From positions 7,861,001 to 7,925,000 of the forward strand of contig NZ_CP051680.1 of assembly GCF_012849095.1 (NCBI RefSeq): a DNA stretch of 64,000 bases. Reading direction: 5' to 3'. This stretch comes from Cohnella herbarum (GTDB lineage Bacteria > Bacillota > Bacilli > Paenibacillales > Paenibacillaceae). This document shows, piece by piece, positions 35,026-44,787 of this stretch. The first letter of the stretch is position 1; each line of letters starts with the position of its first letter. The position numbers and the translations under genes are program-made. The notes below the pieces were generated by a model. It was not told where the DNA came from and made no database searches. It saw only the letters and a program-made list of their open reading frames with translations.

Positions 35026-36813
35026 ATGACCGATTGTGCGATATCCATACGGCCGCTTGGCGATCGCGCCTTCTCGCTTTATTGGGAGGGAACGGTTGAA
35101 ATCGGCAATCCGGCCTCTAAAGCAAGGGCGATAGATCTCATGAATTTCCCGTGGCTTATGGAAACGGTAGCCGCTTATCGATCCATAACGTTTTATATGC
35201 GCGGATCCGATTATTCCTTACGATCGGCGGCCGAAAGATTGATCGGAGTACTGGATACGCTCGCGGAACAGACATTGCCGACTCCGAGGCAAGTGGTCAT
35301 TCCGGTTGTCTACGGCGGGGAGTACGGCCCCGATCTATCGGAGTGCGCGCGAAGAAGCGGGGTGTCGGAAGCGCAATTCGCGAAGCTGCATTCCGAAGCT
35401 TCTTATACCGTCGCCATGATGGGCTTCGCTCCGGGTTTTCCCTATCTGAGCGGCCTGCCCGGAACGTTGGCTCAGCCTCGCCATGATACTCCGCGACTGA
35501 AAGTTAGCGCGGGAGCCGTCGGGATCGCCGGCAACCAGACCGGCGTATATCCCGTAACTTCGCCGGGGGGATGGCAGATTATCGGAAGGACGGACGTTCC
35601 TTTGTATCGTCCGAATGCCGAAGAGCCGTTTCTTCTCGCTCAAGGAGATCGAGTGAAGTTTGTTTCGGTGGACAAATTCAGCGAGGTTAAGTCCGATTCT
35701 AAGATGAGGACCGTTCAAGGGAAAGGGGAAAGCCGCTCCTTGACGCCATCGACGCCTTTGACGGCATTGAAGGTGCTGAAATCTGGTCTGCTAACGACGA
35801 TTCAGGATCTCGGGAGACAAGGCTGGCAACGATACGGCGTATCGGTCGGAGGAGCAATGGATCGGTTATCGATGAGAAGGGCGAACCTTCTTGTCGGGAA
35901 CGAAGAAGGGGCGGCGGTTCTGGAACTGACCATGGTCGGAGGAAGTTACTCGATCGAGCGTGATATTCTCGTATCCATCTGCGGAGGGAATCTCGTGCCT
36001 ACCGCGAACGGGGCCTCGATACCGATGAATAAGCCCGTATTTCTTAGCCGCGGAACGACGTTGTCGTTCGGAACGGCCGTAGCCGGCTGCAGGGCGTACT
36101 TGGCGATTGCCGGGGGAATCTACGCTCCTCGTTTACTGGGAAGCCGCAGTATGGATGTTAGAGCGGGAATGGGCGGAGGATTCGGCAGATCGTTAACGGC
36201 GGGAGATTCGATAGGCGTTGACCCATATTCGAGTCGCACGGCCAAACTCGTCTCCAAGCTCAGAAACAAAGCGAGGGAAGGCGTGTCCGGCTGGAGCACC
36301 GTCGATTGGCAAGCAAAGGTTGGCGAAGGCGGAGACTTCCCTCGCGCAACGTACGACCGGATACCCACCGGTAGGATCCTGTTACGCGTGTTGCCGGGAG
36401 CGGAATGGGATTCCTTCACCGTCGAGTCGAGGAATCGGCTTGTATCCGGGCAATATCGCATTGAAACGAATTCCGATCGAATGGGCATACGGTTATCGGG
36501 AGGAGCTTTAACGAGAACGAATTACGAGGAATTGGAGTCGCATGGCGTAGTTGCGGGAACGATTCAAGTTCCGCCCGACGGCCAACCGATCATATTGGGA
36601 TCTGGCTGTCAGCCGACGGGCGGTTATCCTAAGATCGCGCATGTCCTTAGCGCGGATATGCCGCGATTGGCACAGGCAGTCCCAGGCGACCGGATGATTT
36701 TCGAACTTTCCGACATCGACCAAGCGGAGCAGGCCATAAGGCAGCAAGAAAGAGAACTAGCGATATTAACTGCCGGGATAAAGACGTACGGCCAACGAAT
36801 ATTGGAGGGGTAA
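35026..36813 (+). CDS. pxpBC: 5-oxoprolinase subunits PxpB-PxpC fused
   Basis: A 595-residue fusion. Residues 1-215 are PxpB/KipI-like (IRPLGDRAFSLYWEGTVE, MMGFAPGFPYLSGLPGTLAQ, GSVGIAGNQTGVYP-type loop). After a linker, PxpC/KipA-like residues from about 245 read LLTTIQDLGRQGWQRYGVSVGGAMD, with VPPDGQPIILGSGCQPTGGYP near the end. With PxpA it hydrolyses 5-oxoproline to glutamate using ATP. AAAGGAGA sets ATG 35026; the longer upstream frame has no ribosome site. Fusion of the two subunits is known in other bacteria. It is followed 4 bases later by pxpA. Confidence 0.92.
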   Translation: MTDCAISIRPLGDRAFSLYWEGTVEIGNPASKARAIDLMNFPWLMETVAAYRSITFYMRGSDYSLRSAAERLIGVLDTLAEQTLPTPRQVVIPVVYGGEYGPDLSECARRSGVSEAQFAKLHSEASYTVAMMGFAPGFPYLSGLPGTLAQPRHDTPRLKVSAGAVGIAGNQTGVYPVTSPGGWQIIGRTDVPLYRPNAEEPFLLAQGDRVKFVSVDKFSEVKSDSKMRTVQGKGESRSLTPSTPLTALKVLKSGLLTTIQDLGRQGWQRYGVSVGGAMDRLSMRRANLLVGNEEGAAVLELTMVGGSYSIERDILVSICGGNLVPTANGASIPMNKPVFLSRGTTLSFGTAVAGCRAYLAIAGGIYAPRLLGSRSMDVRAGMGGGFGRSLTAGDSIGVDPYSSRTAKLVSKLRNKAREGVSGWSTVDWQAKVGEGGDFPRATYDRIPTGRILLRVLPGAEWDSFTVESRNRLVSGQYRIETNSDRMGIRLSGGALTRTNYEELESHGVVAGTIQVPPDGQPIILGSGCQPTGGYPKIAHVLSADMPRLAQAVPGDRMIFELSDIDQAEQAIRQQERELAILTAGIKTYGQRILEG

Positions 36814-36817
36814 CGCT

Positions 36818-37537
36818 ATGATCGCGATCGACTTAAATGCGGATATGGGCGAAGGATTCGGAGCTTACGATTGGGGCGCGGACGATATTTTATTGGAGTA
36901 TGTTTCGTCCGCGAACATCGCTTGCGGTTTTCATGCCGGAGATCCGCATACTATGCGCAAAACCGTAGGAAGCTGCCTTAAGCGCGGCGTCGCGATCGGC
37001 GCGCATCCGGGGCTGCCGGATCGTCTCGGATTCGGACGCCGCGAGATGGCCGTTTCCCCGGAGGAAGCCGGCGACTTCGTACTCTATCAGATTGGAGCGC
37101 TGCAAGCTTTCGTGAAAGCCGCGGGAGGGAAGCTGCGGCACGTCAAGCTTCACGGAGCGTTGTATCACATGGCGGCCAGAGATGAACGATTGGCGAGCGC
37201 GATCGTCGAAGCGGTTCAACGAACAGAGCCGGAGTTGATGCTTTTCGGACCTTCAGGGAGTAAATTACATAAAGCCGCATTGGAATCGGGAGTTGTATTC
37301 GTGACCGAAGGTTTCGCGGATCGTGCTTATTTGCCTAACGGAGAACTCATGCCCAGAAATATTCCCGGTGCCGTACTTGAGCATTCGGAGGAAATTGTAC
37401 GGCAGGCGGTGTCTCTTGCAACCGGAGGACTAGTTCAAACGTTGTGCTTGCACGGCGATACTCCTAGTGCCGCCGAACATGCCCGCCATATTGCGCAAGG
37501 GCTGCTAAAATCAGGCATTCCTATTGAAGCTCCATAA
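36818..37537 (+). CDS. pxpA: 5-oxoprolinase subunit A (LamB/YcsF family)
   Basis: A 239-residue protein with the family start IDLNADMGEGFGAYDWGADD and NIACGFHAGDPHTMRKTV, the conserved IGAHPGLPDRLGFGRREM, and HVKLHGALYHMAARD. It works with the fused PxpBC to open 5-oxoproline to glutamate. The family length is usually about 250. GGAGGGG upstream lies within the end of pxpBC, showing coupling. No kipR or transporter is next to it. Confidence 0.95.
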   Translation: MIAIDLNADMGEGFGAYDWGADDILLEYVSSANIACGFHAGDPHTMRKTVGSCLKRGVAIGAHPGLPDRLGFGRREMAVSPEEAGDFVLYQIGALQAFVKAAGGKLRHVKLHGALYHMAARDERLASAIVEAVQRTEPELMLFGPSGSKLHKAALESGVVFVTEGFADRAYLPNGELMPRNIPGAVLEHSEEIVRQAVSLATGGLVQTLCLHGDTPSAAEHARHIAQGLLKSGIPIEAP

Positions 37538-37554
37538 GGGACTTAGACGATATT

Positions 37555-37583
37555 TGTCGAATCTCTGTCGAAAATATGTCGAA
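37555..37583 (+). promoter_or_regulatory. Three phased Spo0A boxes
   Basis: TGTCGAA, the consensus Spo0A box, occurs at 37555-37561, 37566-37572 and 37577-37583, all in the same direction and exactly 11 bases apart, so on the same face of the helix. They lie about 100 bases before the GGDEF-EAL gene. A sigma-H-like pair (AGGAAAAT at 37600 and GAAAAT at 37621) follows, but its fit to consensus is loose. Confidence 0.72.
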
Positions 37584-37683
37584 ATCGATTGAGAAAAGCA
37601 GGAAAATGAAAGTTCATGTGGAAAATATAGAAAAGTACATAGAGTCTTTTTACCTAGATAGGGATATTGTCGGGGGCACATAA

Positions 37684-39807
37684 ATGTCGATGAATCGCGC
37701 CGAAATGAAAACGATATGGGTGGTTATCGCTGCAATAATCCTATTTGGTTTGTTGCAGCTTGGGCACGACTGGCTAGAGGATCTGTTCATTTCAATTAAT
37801 CGTTATGCCGTGCATTCGATTATGGAGGCATTGGCATTCGCGATATGCTTCGCTTTGCTTATTCTAGGCTGGATGGTTTTCGTACCTACTTTGTGCAGGC
37901 AACGGTTAATGACGGCCGCGTTATTCACGGCGATCGGGTTCCTTGGTTTATTGCACGCGCTTAGCGGCTCGGGAATGCCGTTGCATGATCCGATAATCGG
38001 AGATACGCCAAGCCTGCTGCTGAACTGGATTTCCCAATGGGTTGGCGCGTTAGGCTTGCTTGTCGTTTTTTCGTTAGATAATCCGATTGTCAGGCCCCGT
38101 GCTCGAATTTATGCGATTATTTCCGTCCTATGCATCGTTACAGTCGTATCTTTGCTTGTTTTCCAGACGAATCACTGGAATCAATCGGTCATAGATGCGC
38201 TCGCTCCTTTCCAACAATCGTCTACCCTGCTGCTCTATGCGGCTGCGATAAGCATTATTTTGTACCGTCACCGCATCGAAAGACCGGAATCGATGCTGAC
38301 GATCGTACAGGCGCTGATCTGGTTGTTTTTCGCTAAGCTCGAAGAGTCTTTAGGGACCGGGCCGGAAAGCGTGCAAGCTTTAATCGGGGATGTTTTCAAG
38401 CTGGCGGGTTATTACTGTCTCCTTAAAGGCATTTACTTGGTCCTTATCGAGGAGCCGTACCGGCGGCAGAAGAAAACGGAAGCGCGGATTAACTATTTGG
38501 CTTATCACGACGAGTTGACGGCATTGCCGAACCGACGCTTATTCGCGGACCGGGTCAGAGCCGAGATGGCGCGAGCGCAACATAATCGCAGCCGGTTTGC
38601 GTTGTTATGGTTGGACGTGGACAGGTTCAAAACCATTAACGATTCGTTGGGACATGCGTTCGGCGATCGTTTGTTGGTTGCGGTCGCCGAGCGATTATGT
38701 AAATTCTCCGAAAAGCCGGAAAACGTTTTTCGGCTTGGCGGGGACGAATTTACGGTGCTCTTAGCCGGCATTCGCGGGGAAAAGGAAGCGGAGGAAGCTG
38801 CGCAACGGCTCGTGGAGCTATTCGAACAACCGATTAAAGTAGGGCCATCTTCGTTCCATATTACAAGCAGCGTCGGCATGGCGTTGTTTCCGGATGACGG
38901 AAATTCTCTCGATCTTTTGCTGCAGAACGCGGATACGGCCATGTACAGCGCTAAGGAAACGCGCAACAGTTGGAAAAGATACGAGACTAAAATGAATCTG
39001 AAAGCGAAGGAAAAGCTGCTGCTGGAAAATGATTTGCGAATTGCGCTCGAGCTCGGGCAGTTCCATCTCGCTTACCAGCCTCTGATCGATCTGGAGCACG
39101 AGACGTTGGTAGGAGCCGAAGCTTTGCTTAGGTGGAGCCATCCGCAACGGGGGGAAATCCCGCCGTCGGAGTTCATTCCCCTCTGCGAGGAAAACGGCTT
39201 TATTCTGCCGCTTGGAGAATGGGTGCTTCGCAACGCATGCTTTCAAATGAAGAGCTGGCAGGACAACGGATACCCGATGATCATCTTGTCCGTTAATCTC
39301 TCGATTCGTCAATTCCGGCAGCACGATCTGGACGCGCGAATCGCCAAAGTTCTGGAAGAAACCGGCTTAGATCCGCAATGGCTGGAGCTGGAAATTACGG
39401 AAAGCATTATGGCCGACGTTGCGTACGCGACCGAAATGCTGGAGAGACTCAAGAAGCTTGGTTTGCGGATCAGTATCGATGATTTCGGAACAGGCTACAG
39501 CTCCCTCTATTACTTGAAGCGGTTCCCGATCGATAAGCTGAAGATCGACCGCTCTTTCGTGAACGACGTGCTGACGGACCGCAACGACGCGGCTATCGTT
39601 TCCGGGATATCGGCAATGGCCCGCAACCTGAACTTGACCGTGACCGCAGAAGGCGTAGAGAGCGAGGGGCAAGTGGCTTTCCTGAAGGAATTGAAGTGCC
39701 AAGAAGCGCAAGGTTTCTTCTTCTCACGTCCCGTGTCTCCCGAGAAGTTCCTTGCTTTATTCGATATGGACAAAGGTAAAACAGATTCGAAAGAGACAGC
39801 CGGGTAA
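37684..39807 (+). CDS. Membrane-bound GGDEF-EAL cyclic-di-GMP enzyme
   Basis: A 707-residue protein. About seven TM helices cover residues 8-245 (a MASE-like sensor), then a GGDEF domain ([10 protein letters not shown]; intact [12 protein letters not shown]) and an EAL domain with the intact motif ([16 protein letters not shown]), ELEITES, the [11 protein letters not shown] loop and AEGVES. Catalytic residues of both domains are present, so it may make and degrade c-di-GMP; a typical RxxD inhibitory site before GGDEF is not seen. ATG 37684 follows a GGGGG-containing site. The three Spo0A boxes suggest control by phosphorylated Spo0A. A terminator follows. Confidence 0.92.
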   Translation: MSMNRAEMKTIWVVIAAIILFGLLQLGHDWLEDLFISINRYAVHSIMEALAFAICFALLILGWMVFVPTLCRQRLMTAALFTAIGFLGLLHALSGSGMPLHDPIIGDTPSLLLNWISQWVGALGLLVVFSLDNPIVRPRARIYAIISVLCIVTVVSLLVFQTNHWNQSVIDALAPFQQSSTLLLYAAAISIILYRHRIERPESMLTIVQALIWLFFAKLEESLGTGPESVQALIGDVFKLAGYYCLLKGIYLVLIEEPYRRQKKTEARINYLAYHDELTALPNRRLFADRVRAEMARAQHNRSRFALLWLDVDRFKTINDSLGHAFGDRLLVAVAERLCKFSEKPENVFRLGGDEFTVLLAGIRGEKEAEEAAQRLVELFEQPIKVGPSSFHITSSVGMALFPDDGNSLDLLLQNADTAMYSAKETRNSWKRYETKMNLKAKEKLLLENDLRIALELGQFHLAYQPLIDLEHETLVGAEALLRWSHPQRGEIPPSEFIPLCEENGFILPLGEWVLRNACFQMKSWQDNGYPMIILSVNLSIRQFRQHDLDARIAKVLEETGLDPQWLELEITESIMADVAYATEMLERLKKLGLRISIDDFGTGYSSLYYLKRFPIDKLKIDRSFVNDVLTDRNDAAIVSGISAMARNLNLTVTAEGVESEGQVAFLKELKCQEAQGFFFSRPVSPEKFLALFDMDKGKTDSKETAG

Positions 39808-39855
39808 AGAGGGGTTATCAAGTAAATCGGCGGTCAATACACGGAAAGCAAGTCA

Positions 39856-39903
39856 AAGAACACGTCGAAGGATGCGATCCTAAGAGGTGTTCTTGTTATT
39901 TTA
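39856..39903 (+). terminator. Terminator-like hairpin after the GGDEF-EAL gene
   Basis: AAGAACAC pairs with GTGTTCTT, with an inner AGGAT/ATCCT stem, followed by GTTATTTT. Its T-run is broken, so strength is uncertain. Confidence 0.65.
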
Positions 39904-40017
39904 AACTCTCGTAGTGGAAGTCACCGTTTTGACATAGTTGAAGAGGTAGTCCCGTTCGGGTACGATAGAGTTGCATGAGATGGATTTTACGTTTGGGAGA
40001 GAGATCAGGAGGCTGGA

Positions 40018-41691
40018 ATGATGTTATTTAATAGACCTATTCGCGCGGCTTCGCGCTTTCACTTTACCAATAAAGCATTCGGGTTATCGTTCATAGCATT
40101 GTTATTCTTGTTTTCGCTGTTTAGTTTTAACGGCCGGGTGGAGGCGCATGCCGCCCTTGAGCAAACGACGCCGGAAGCAAACGTGCGGATGGACGTCAGT
40201 CCGCCGTCGGTCGAGATCGTGTTTAACGAGAGATTGGATAGCGGAGGTTCGAAGCTCGTCGTGCTTAACGAATCGTCTCGGGACGTCGCGAAGGGCAAGA
40301 TCGAGATGATTAAAGAGGGCAAAGGGATTCGCATAGCGCTTCCGAAGCTTGGGGAAGGCCATTACACCGTGTCTTATTCCGTCATCTCGGCAGATGGCCA
40401 CCCGGTATCCGGAGCTTACGTTTTTACCGTTGGCACCCCTGCTGCGCTCACGGATGCTAGCCAGCTTGATCCGCATCAACAGGTCGGTCATTCTAGCCAT
40501 GGAATGGGCGGATTGGACAGACAAGTATTTCTCCTCTATACCGCCCGGATTTTGTATTATGCGGGTCTACTAGCGGTTGCCGGGATCGCGATGTGGGGCC
40601 TGTTGAGGAAAACTTCCCCCACCGTTCGGGAAGTATACGCGCGATCGCTCGCGCTGTCGGGGAAATTCGCCTTGCTCGCGACTATGGCTTACGTATTTTT
40701 CAGCTTGCAGGATTTGGGTCAAGGGGAGCCGCTTGCCGAGTGGGGACGCATCCTGACGGAAACGACGATCGGTAAGCTGTATCTAGCGCAGCTGTTGCTC
40801 GCCGTCGTCGCGCCGTTGCTGTCCGGGATCGGAATCTGGGTGAGGTTAGGCTGGGTGGCGATAGCCGTATTCGTCGAGGCGTGGTCCGGTCATGCGGCGG
40901 CATTCGATCCTATCGCTTATACGATCGGTTTAGATGTCTTGCATCTTCTGGCTGCCGCGTTGTGGAGCGGAGGACTGATCTTGCTGCTCGCGATTTGGTA
41001 CAAAGAAAGACCGGAAGCGGGCAGGTTTGCCCTCGTGTTCTCGAAATGGGCTCTGGTCTCGTTCCTCCTCCTGTGGGTGACGGGAATCTTATCGACGCTA
41101 GACTTCATGCCTTCCTTGACCTATTTGAAATACACTACGTGGGGGAAATGGTTAGTCGCTAAAGCGATTCTATCTCTTCTCGTCGGGGTTACGGCTTTCT
41201 TGATCCGAAGAAGGCTGAAGAAAGGAGATCTTCCGCACGGCAAGCTGCTGCAAGTGGACGTAGGTTTGTTGTCCGCAATCGTTATCAGCGTAGGGGTTCT
41301 CACTTATCAAACTCCGTTGCCGGCCAACGAGCAGTTGAATTTTCATCAAATGGGCAAGGAAATGCATGTCACGCTGAGAGTGTCGCCCAACACGCCCGGA
41401 GATAACCAATTTAACTTGAAAATATGGCTTCCGGAGCAGATAGGCAAGGGCGTACCCAAGTCGGTTCAATTACGGATGTTACCTCTCGATAAAGAAGGAA
41501 TGGGTTTTATCGACGTTCCTTTAGAAGCTTATACGGATAAAGAAATGGACGCATTTCCAGACTTTAAGAAGTCGACTTACCAAGCTAAAGGCCCGTTTCT
41601 TCCTTTCGCCGGACAGTGGAAAGCCCAGATCAGGGTAACGGATGCGGACGATACGGAGAGGGTCGTGGAAACGACTTATCGGGTTTACTGA
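40018..41691 (+). CDS. CopC-CopD fusion copper resistance/uptake protein
   Basis: A 557-residue membrane protein like YcnJ of Bacillus. The signal/TM at 15-45 precedes an outer CopC domain (EAHAALEQTTPEANVRMDVS, start of mature part at His; VISADGHPVSGAYVFTVG), followed by about eight CopD-type TM helices from 165. The N-terminal His and the second His (ADGHP) are the usual Cu ligands. It probably imports or manages copper. AGGAGG at 40009 sets the ATG. It is near the YcnI-like gene at 44021, consistent with the ycnIJ theme. Confidence 0.93.
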   Translation: MMLFNRPIRAASRFHFTNKAFGLSFIALLFLFSLFSFNGRVEAHAALEQTTPEANVRMDVSPPSVEIVFNERLDSGGSKLVVLNESSRDVAKGKIEMIKEGKGIRIALPKLGEGHYTVSYSVISADGHPVSGAYVFTVGTPAALTDASQLDPHQQVGHSSHGMGGLDRQVFLLYTARILYYAGLLAVAGIAMWGLLRKTSPTVREVYARSLALSGKFALLATMAYVFFSLQDLGQGEPLAEWGRILTETTIGKLYLAQLLLAVVAPLLSGIGIWVRLGWVAIAVFVEAWSGHAAAFDPIAYTIGLDVLHLLAAALWSGGLILLLAIWYKERPEAGRFALVFSKWALVSFLLLWVTGILSTLDFMPSLTYLKYTTWGKWLVAKAILSLLVGVTAFLIRRRLKKGDLPHGKLLQVDVGLLSAIVISVGVLTYQTPLPANEQLNFHQMGKEMHVTLRVSPNTPGDNQFNLKIWLPEQIGKGVPKSVQLRMLPLDKEGMGFIDVPLEAYTDKEMDAFPDFKKSTYQAKGPFLPFAGQWKAQIRVTDADDTERVVETTYRVY

Positions 41692-41754
41692 TAGGGAGGA
41701 CGAGCATGCGATAACAGGTTATAATGGATAAAAATGGTCGAAGGAGTGTGGCGT

Positions 41755-42351
41755 ATGGGACATGACGAGAAGAGGGATAAGGTTAGGGAGCAGCAGCAGT
41801 CGTATGGGGAACCGGAGGGTGATTTCCCATTCGAGGATGAGGTTCGATTCGAGATCGTGGAGGGCGTGCGATATGACCTCACGCCTGCGCCGACCGTTAC
41901 CCACCAGCAGTTATTAGCAGAAATCTTCGTTATGGTGTATCACACTTGTCATCCCAATGGAGAGGTTTTATTTTCACCTTTGGATGTGTTTCTGGACGAA
42001 GATAATCATTTTCAACCTGATCTTGTCTATATCCTGCACGAGAATTCCTCGATCATTAACGCCAAGCGAATTGAGGGTGCTCCGGATCTCGTAGCGGAGA
42101 TCTTGTCGCCCAGCACGAGCCATAACGATAAGATCCGTAAGAAGCGGCAATACGAGAAGCACGGAGTCAAGGAATATTGGGTGATTGATCCCGTTCATCG
42201 GTTGGTTGATCAGTTTATTCTATCTGGGGGAAAATACGTTCTGCACGAAACGTACGGAATTACCGGGCGGATGAACTCGCCGATGTTTTCCTGCGTGGAC
42301 ATCGATATAGCGAGATTGTTCCGCAAACTTACACGCGACGAAGTGGAATAA
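41755..42351 (+). CDS. Uma2 family (DUF820) nuclease-like protein
   Basis: A 198-residue protein of the Uma2 family, a PD-(D/E)XK-type fold. Conserved blocks are PDLVYILHENS, EGAPDLVAEILSPSTSHNDK and KRQYEKHGVKEYWVIDPVHR, containing the acidic and Lys residues of the nuclease core. Uma2 proteins are usually numerous in cyanobacteria; single copies occur in Paenibacillaceae, with unknown function. AAGGAGTGTG fits ATG 41755 rather than 41734. It lies between the copper-related genes but need not belong to them. Confidence 0.88.
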   Translation: MGHDEKRDKVREQQQSYGEPEGDFPFEDEVRFEIVEGVRYDLTPAPTVTHQQLLAEIFVMVYHTCHPNGEVLFSPLDVFLDEDNHFQPDLVYILHENSSIINAKRIEGAPDLVAEILSPSTSHNDKIRKKRQYEKHGVKEYWVIDPVHRLVDQFILSGGKYVLHETYGITGRMNSPMFSCVDIDIARLFRKLTRDEVE

Positions 42352-42377
42352 CTTGAGGTCGAGAGAGGCGTTCCGCA

Positions 42378-43235
42378 TTGAACAATGAAAATAAGGATCG
42401 AAGGATTAAGTGGTTGATCCTGCTTATCCCTACGCTTACGATCGGCTTATGGGAATATATTCGCCATGCCATTCTGCTGCCTTATATATCTATGGAGCTA
42501 GGCAATTTACTAGCTCCTTTTATCGTTCTGCTCGTTACTTTAACTTTAGTGAGAAATCTCTTCAGCCGACTGGAACAATCCCAGCAAGCGCTGCAGCGGG
42601 CTAAAGGGGCGAACGCAGCGCTTGAGGAACGGGAACGCTTGGCGAGAGAGCTTCATGACGGAATTTCGCAGTCGCTTTTCCTGTTAGCGGTCAAGCTCGA
42701 TCAATTGGATGAGATGCAAAGCGAAGGACCGGTGAAACAGCTAGCCGAAGGGCTGAGAGAAACCGTGCGCGTCATGCACGAGGACGTTCGCCAAGCGATC
42801 GCTAACCTTCGTCAGCCGCTCACGCCGGCTGCCGCCGCTTGGGTGGTACCTCTAAGAAAGCTGCTCGGAGAAACGGCGGACATGACCGAAGCTCGCGCGG
42901 TATTTACTTGGAGTATTCCGGACGAGAGCTTAACCGATAAAGAGAAAGTGGAGCTCCACGCCTGCATAAGGGAAGCGCTCATGAACGTGCGCAAGCATGC
43001 GAAGGCATCCAACGTGACCGTTACCGGCGAGTCGGTCGGCGAGCATGGGTTTCGCTGCTCGGTTGAAGATGACGGCGTCGGATTCCATGGCGATCCGTTG
43101 CAAGCGTCGGGTCGATTCGGGCTTCGGATGGTTCGAGATCGGGCGAAGGCGATGGGGTGGTCGTTCCTTATTGAGCGCAGAGGTGATAGTACGGTTGTGG
43201 AATTGTTGAAAAGGGGAGGGAAAGTACATGAGTAA
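42378..43235 (+). CDS. NarL-type sensor histidine kinase
   Basis: A 285-residue kinase with two N-terminal TM helices (LILLIPTLTIGLWEYIR and LGNLLAPFIVLLVTLTLV) and almost no outside loop, followed by a coiled linker and HisKA_3 (ERERLARELHDGISQSLFLL; His near residue 94), then an HATPase_c domain ending SSGRFGLRMVRDRA-like (GRFGLRMVRDRAKAMGW). Such intramembrane-sensing kinases (DesK/LiaS type) sense membrane stress. The start is TTG 42378 after GAGAGAGG. It overlaps its response regulator gene by 8 bases. Confidence 0.9.
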   Translation: MNNENKDRRIKWLILLIPTLTIGLWEYIRHAILLPYISMELGNLLAPFIVLLVTLTLVRNLFSRLEQSQQALQRAKGANAALEERERLARELHDGISQSLFLLAVKLDQLDEMQSEGPVKQLAEGLRETVRVMHEDVRQAIANLRQPLTPAAAAWVVPLRKLLGETADMTEARAVFTWSIPDESLTDKEKVELHACIREALMNVRKHAKASNVTVTGESVGEHGFRCSVEDDGVGFHGDPLQASGRFGLRMVRDRAKAMGWSFLIERRGDSTVVELLKRGGKVHE

Positions 43236-43902
43236 GCCGATACGTTTGTTGCTCGCGGACGACCATCGCCATGCGCGGGAAGGGATGAGAACGATCGTTG
43301 CGGGGATTCCCGAGTTTCTAGTCGTAGGCGAAGCTTCCAGCGGAGAAGAAGCGTTGGCGATGACGGGAAGCTTGCTTCCGGATTTAATTCTGATGGACAT
43401 CAACATGCCGGGAATGGGCGGTTTTGAGGCCGTTAAGCTGATCAAGAGCGAATATCCGTTCATAAAGATCATCATGGTCACCGTCTCGGACGACGTTTCC
43501 CATTTGTTCGAAGCATTGAAGAAGGGGGCTCAAGGCTATCTGCTCAAGAATCTTAATCCCTCCTCTTGGCGGGATTACTTGCGCGCGGTAGCATTGGACG
43601 AGGCCCCGTTGAACCCCGAGCTCGCCATGTCCATTTTACGGGAATTCGCTTCCCGCAAGAGCACGGCTTCCGCTACTACGAAGGAGAAGGAACAGGAGGC
43701 CGGGGGATTAACCCCAAGGGAAAAAGAGATTTTACAGGAAGTGGCGCGCGGCCAAAAGAATCGAGAGGTTGCCGTTTCTCTGGGGTTGTCCGAACATACG
43801 GTAAAAAACCATATTAAAAACATTTTGCAAAAGCTGCATCTGGACAATCGGGTCCAGTTGACGCGTTACGCCTACGAACGGGGCATGGTGGAGACGGAAT
43901 AG
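43228..43902 (+). CDS. NarL/FixJ-type response regulator
   Basis: A 224-residue regulator. The receiver domain has the acidic pair (LLLADDHRHAR), the phosphorylated Asp in DLILMDINMPGMGG near residue 55, and the Lys in KKGAQGYLLKN. The LuxR-type helix-turn-helix is GLTPREKEILQEVARGQKNR and ALSEHTVKNHI-like (GLSEHTVKNHIKNILQKL). Partner is the upstream kinase. Targets are unknown; the palindrome at 43946-43972 before the YcnI-like gene is one candidate binding site. Confidence 0.93.
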   Translation: MSKPIRLLLADDHRHAREGMRTIVAGIPEFLVVGEASSGEEALAMTGSLLPDLILMDINMPGMGGFEAVKLIKSEYPFIKIIMVTVSDDVSHLFEALKKGAQGYLLKNLNPSSWRDYLRAVALDEAPLNPELAMSILREFASRKSTASATTKEKEQEAGGLTPREKEILQEVARGQKNREVAVSLGLSEHTVKNHIKNILQKLHLDNRVQLTRYAYERGMVETE

Positions 43903-43945
43903 GAACGAGGGACAATATCGTTGCCGTTTTGTCACAAAGAGTTAG

Positions 43946-43972
43946 CGCATATGACTCTTTCGAGTCATGCGC
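43946..43972 (+). promoter_or_regulatory. Palindromic site before the YcnI-like gene
   Basis: ATGACTC-TTTC-GAGTCAT is a perfect inverted repeat (43951-43968), extended by GCGCA on the left and GCGC on the right. It is not followed by a T-run, so it is more like an operator than a terminator. It lies about 50 bases before the ycnI-like start region. Confidence 0.5.
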
Positions 43973-44020
43973 GATGAATGGGGGCGGACTATACTGAGAG
44001 ATATCTTATCCTAATGGACG

Positions 44021-44668
44021 ATGAAAGGCTGGAAATCTCTCATGAAAAGAAGTTTTTCTCTCGTATTGGTTCTTATGATGTCATTAGCGTTCGCGGGATT
44101 GGCTAGCGCGCACGTTACGGTTCAACCCAAGGAAGTGCCTGCAGGCTCCTATCAGGTGTTCACGGTTCGCGTTCCATCGGAGAAGGAAGCGGCAACGACG
44201 ACGGTCAAAGTCGCGATCCCGGATAATGTAAACGTCAGCCGGTTTGAACCGAAGGCGGATTGGACTTACGAGATCGAGAAGGGCGCGGAAGATAAAATCG
44301 TCAGCGTTACTTGGAAAGCTACGGGTAATGGACTCGGCGCAACGGAATTCGGAGAATTCCGCATGCAAGGCAAAGTGGCCGACGATGCTAATGAATTAAC
44401 GTGGAAAGCCTACCAAACCTACTCGGACGGAGAAGTCGTGGAATGGACGGGCGCCGCGGACGCGGACAAACCGGCATCGGTCACGACGGTTACCGCGGCT
44501 ACGGGCGACGGACACGGAGATGGGCATGGCGCTGCCGGAGGAACGGTTGCGGGCGGAGAAGCGAAGGATGATGGAGGCCGCGATACTTTAACACTCTCGC
44601 TCGCCATCGCGGGCTTGGCTGCAGGCGTTCTCGCGTTACTTATCGCGCTATTCCGCAAACGGGCATAA
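44021..44668 (+). CDS. YcnI-like (DUF1775) copper-associated membrane protein
   Basis: A 215-residue protein. A signal peptide (LVLVLMMSLAFAGLASA) is followed by mature HVTVQPKEVPAGSYQVFTVR, the invariant DUF1775 start with the Cu-binding His at position 1 (and conserved Trp in the body). A His/Gly linker (GDGHGDGHGAAGG) and one C-terminal TM (LAIAGLAAGVLALLIALF) with a basic end follow. YcnI proteins bind copper outside the cell. Starts at 44021 or 44042 (MKRSFSLV) are both possible; 44042 gives a more normal signal peptide. It lies two genes after the CopC-CopD protein and a two-component pair. Confidence 0.9.
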   Translation: MKGWKSLMKRSFSLVLVLMMSLAFAGLASAHVTVQPKEVPAGSYQVFTVRVPSEKEAATTTVKVAIPDNVNVSRFEPKADWTYEIEKGAEDKIVSVTWKATGNGLGATEFGEFRMQGKVADDANELTWKAYQTYSDGEVVEWTGAADADKPASVTTVTAATGDGHGDGHGAAGGTVAGGEAKDDGGRDTLTLSLAIAGLAAGVLALLIALFRKRA

Positions 44669-44690
44669 ACAAGAATTAAAGCATCATGAA

Positions 44691-44725
44691 AAGGGATGAC
44701 GGAACTTCCCGTCATCCCTTTAGTT
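44691..44725. terminator. Terminator after the YcnI-like gene
   Basis: AAGGGATGACGG pairs with CCGTCATCCCTT over AACTTC, then TAGTTATT. Confidence 0.82.
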
Positions 44726-44787
44726 ATTGCGAATCAAATACCGCTCTAAATAAGAGGACTAGCCGATTACAGGGTTACATAATCCCG

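Noticed and set aside
41755..42351. Uma2 protein as part of a restriction or defence system
   Set aside because: The nuclease-like fold alone does not show this, and there is no methylase or other defence gene next to it.
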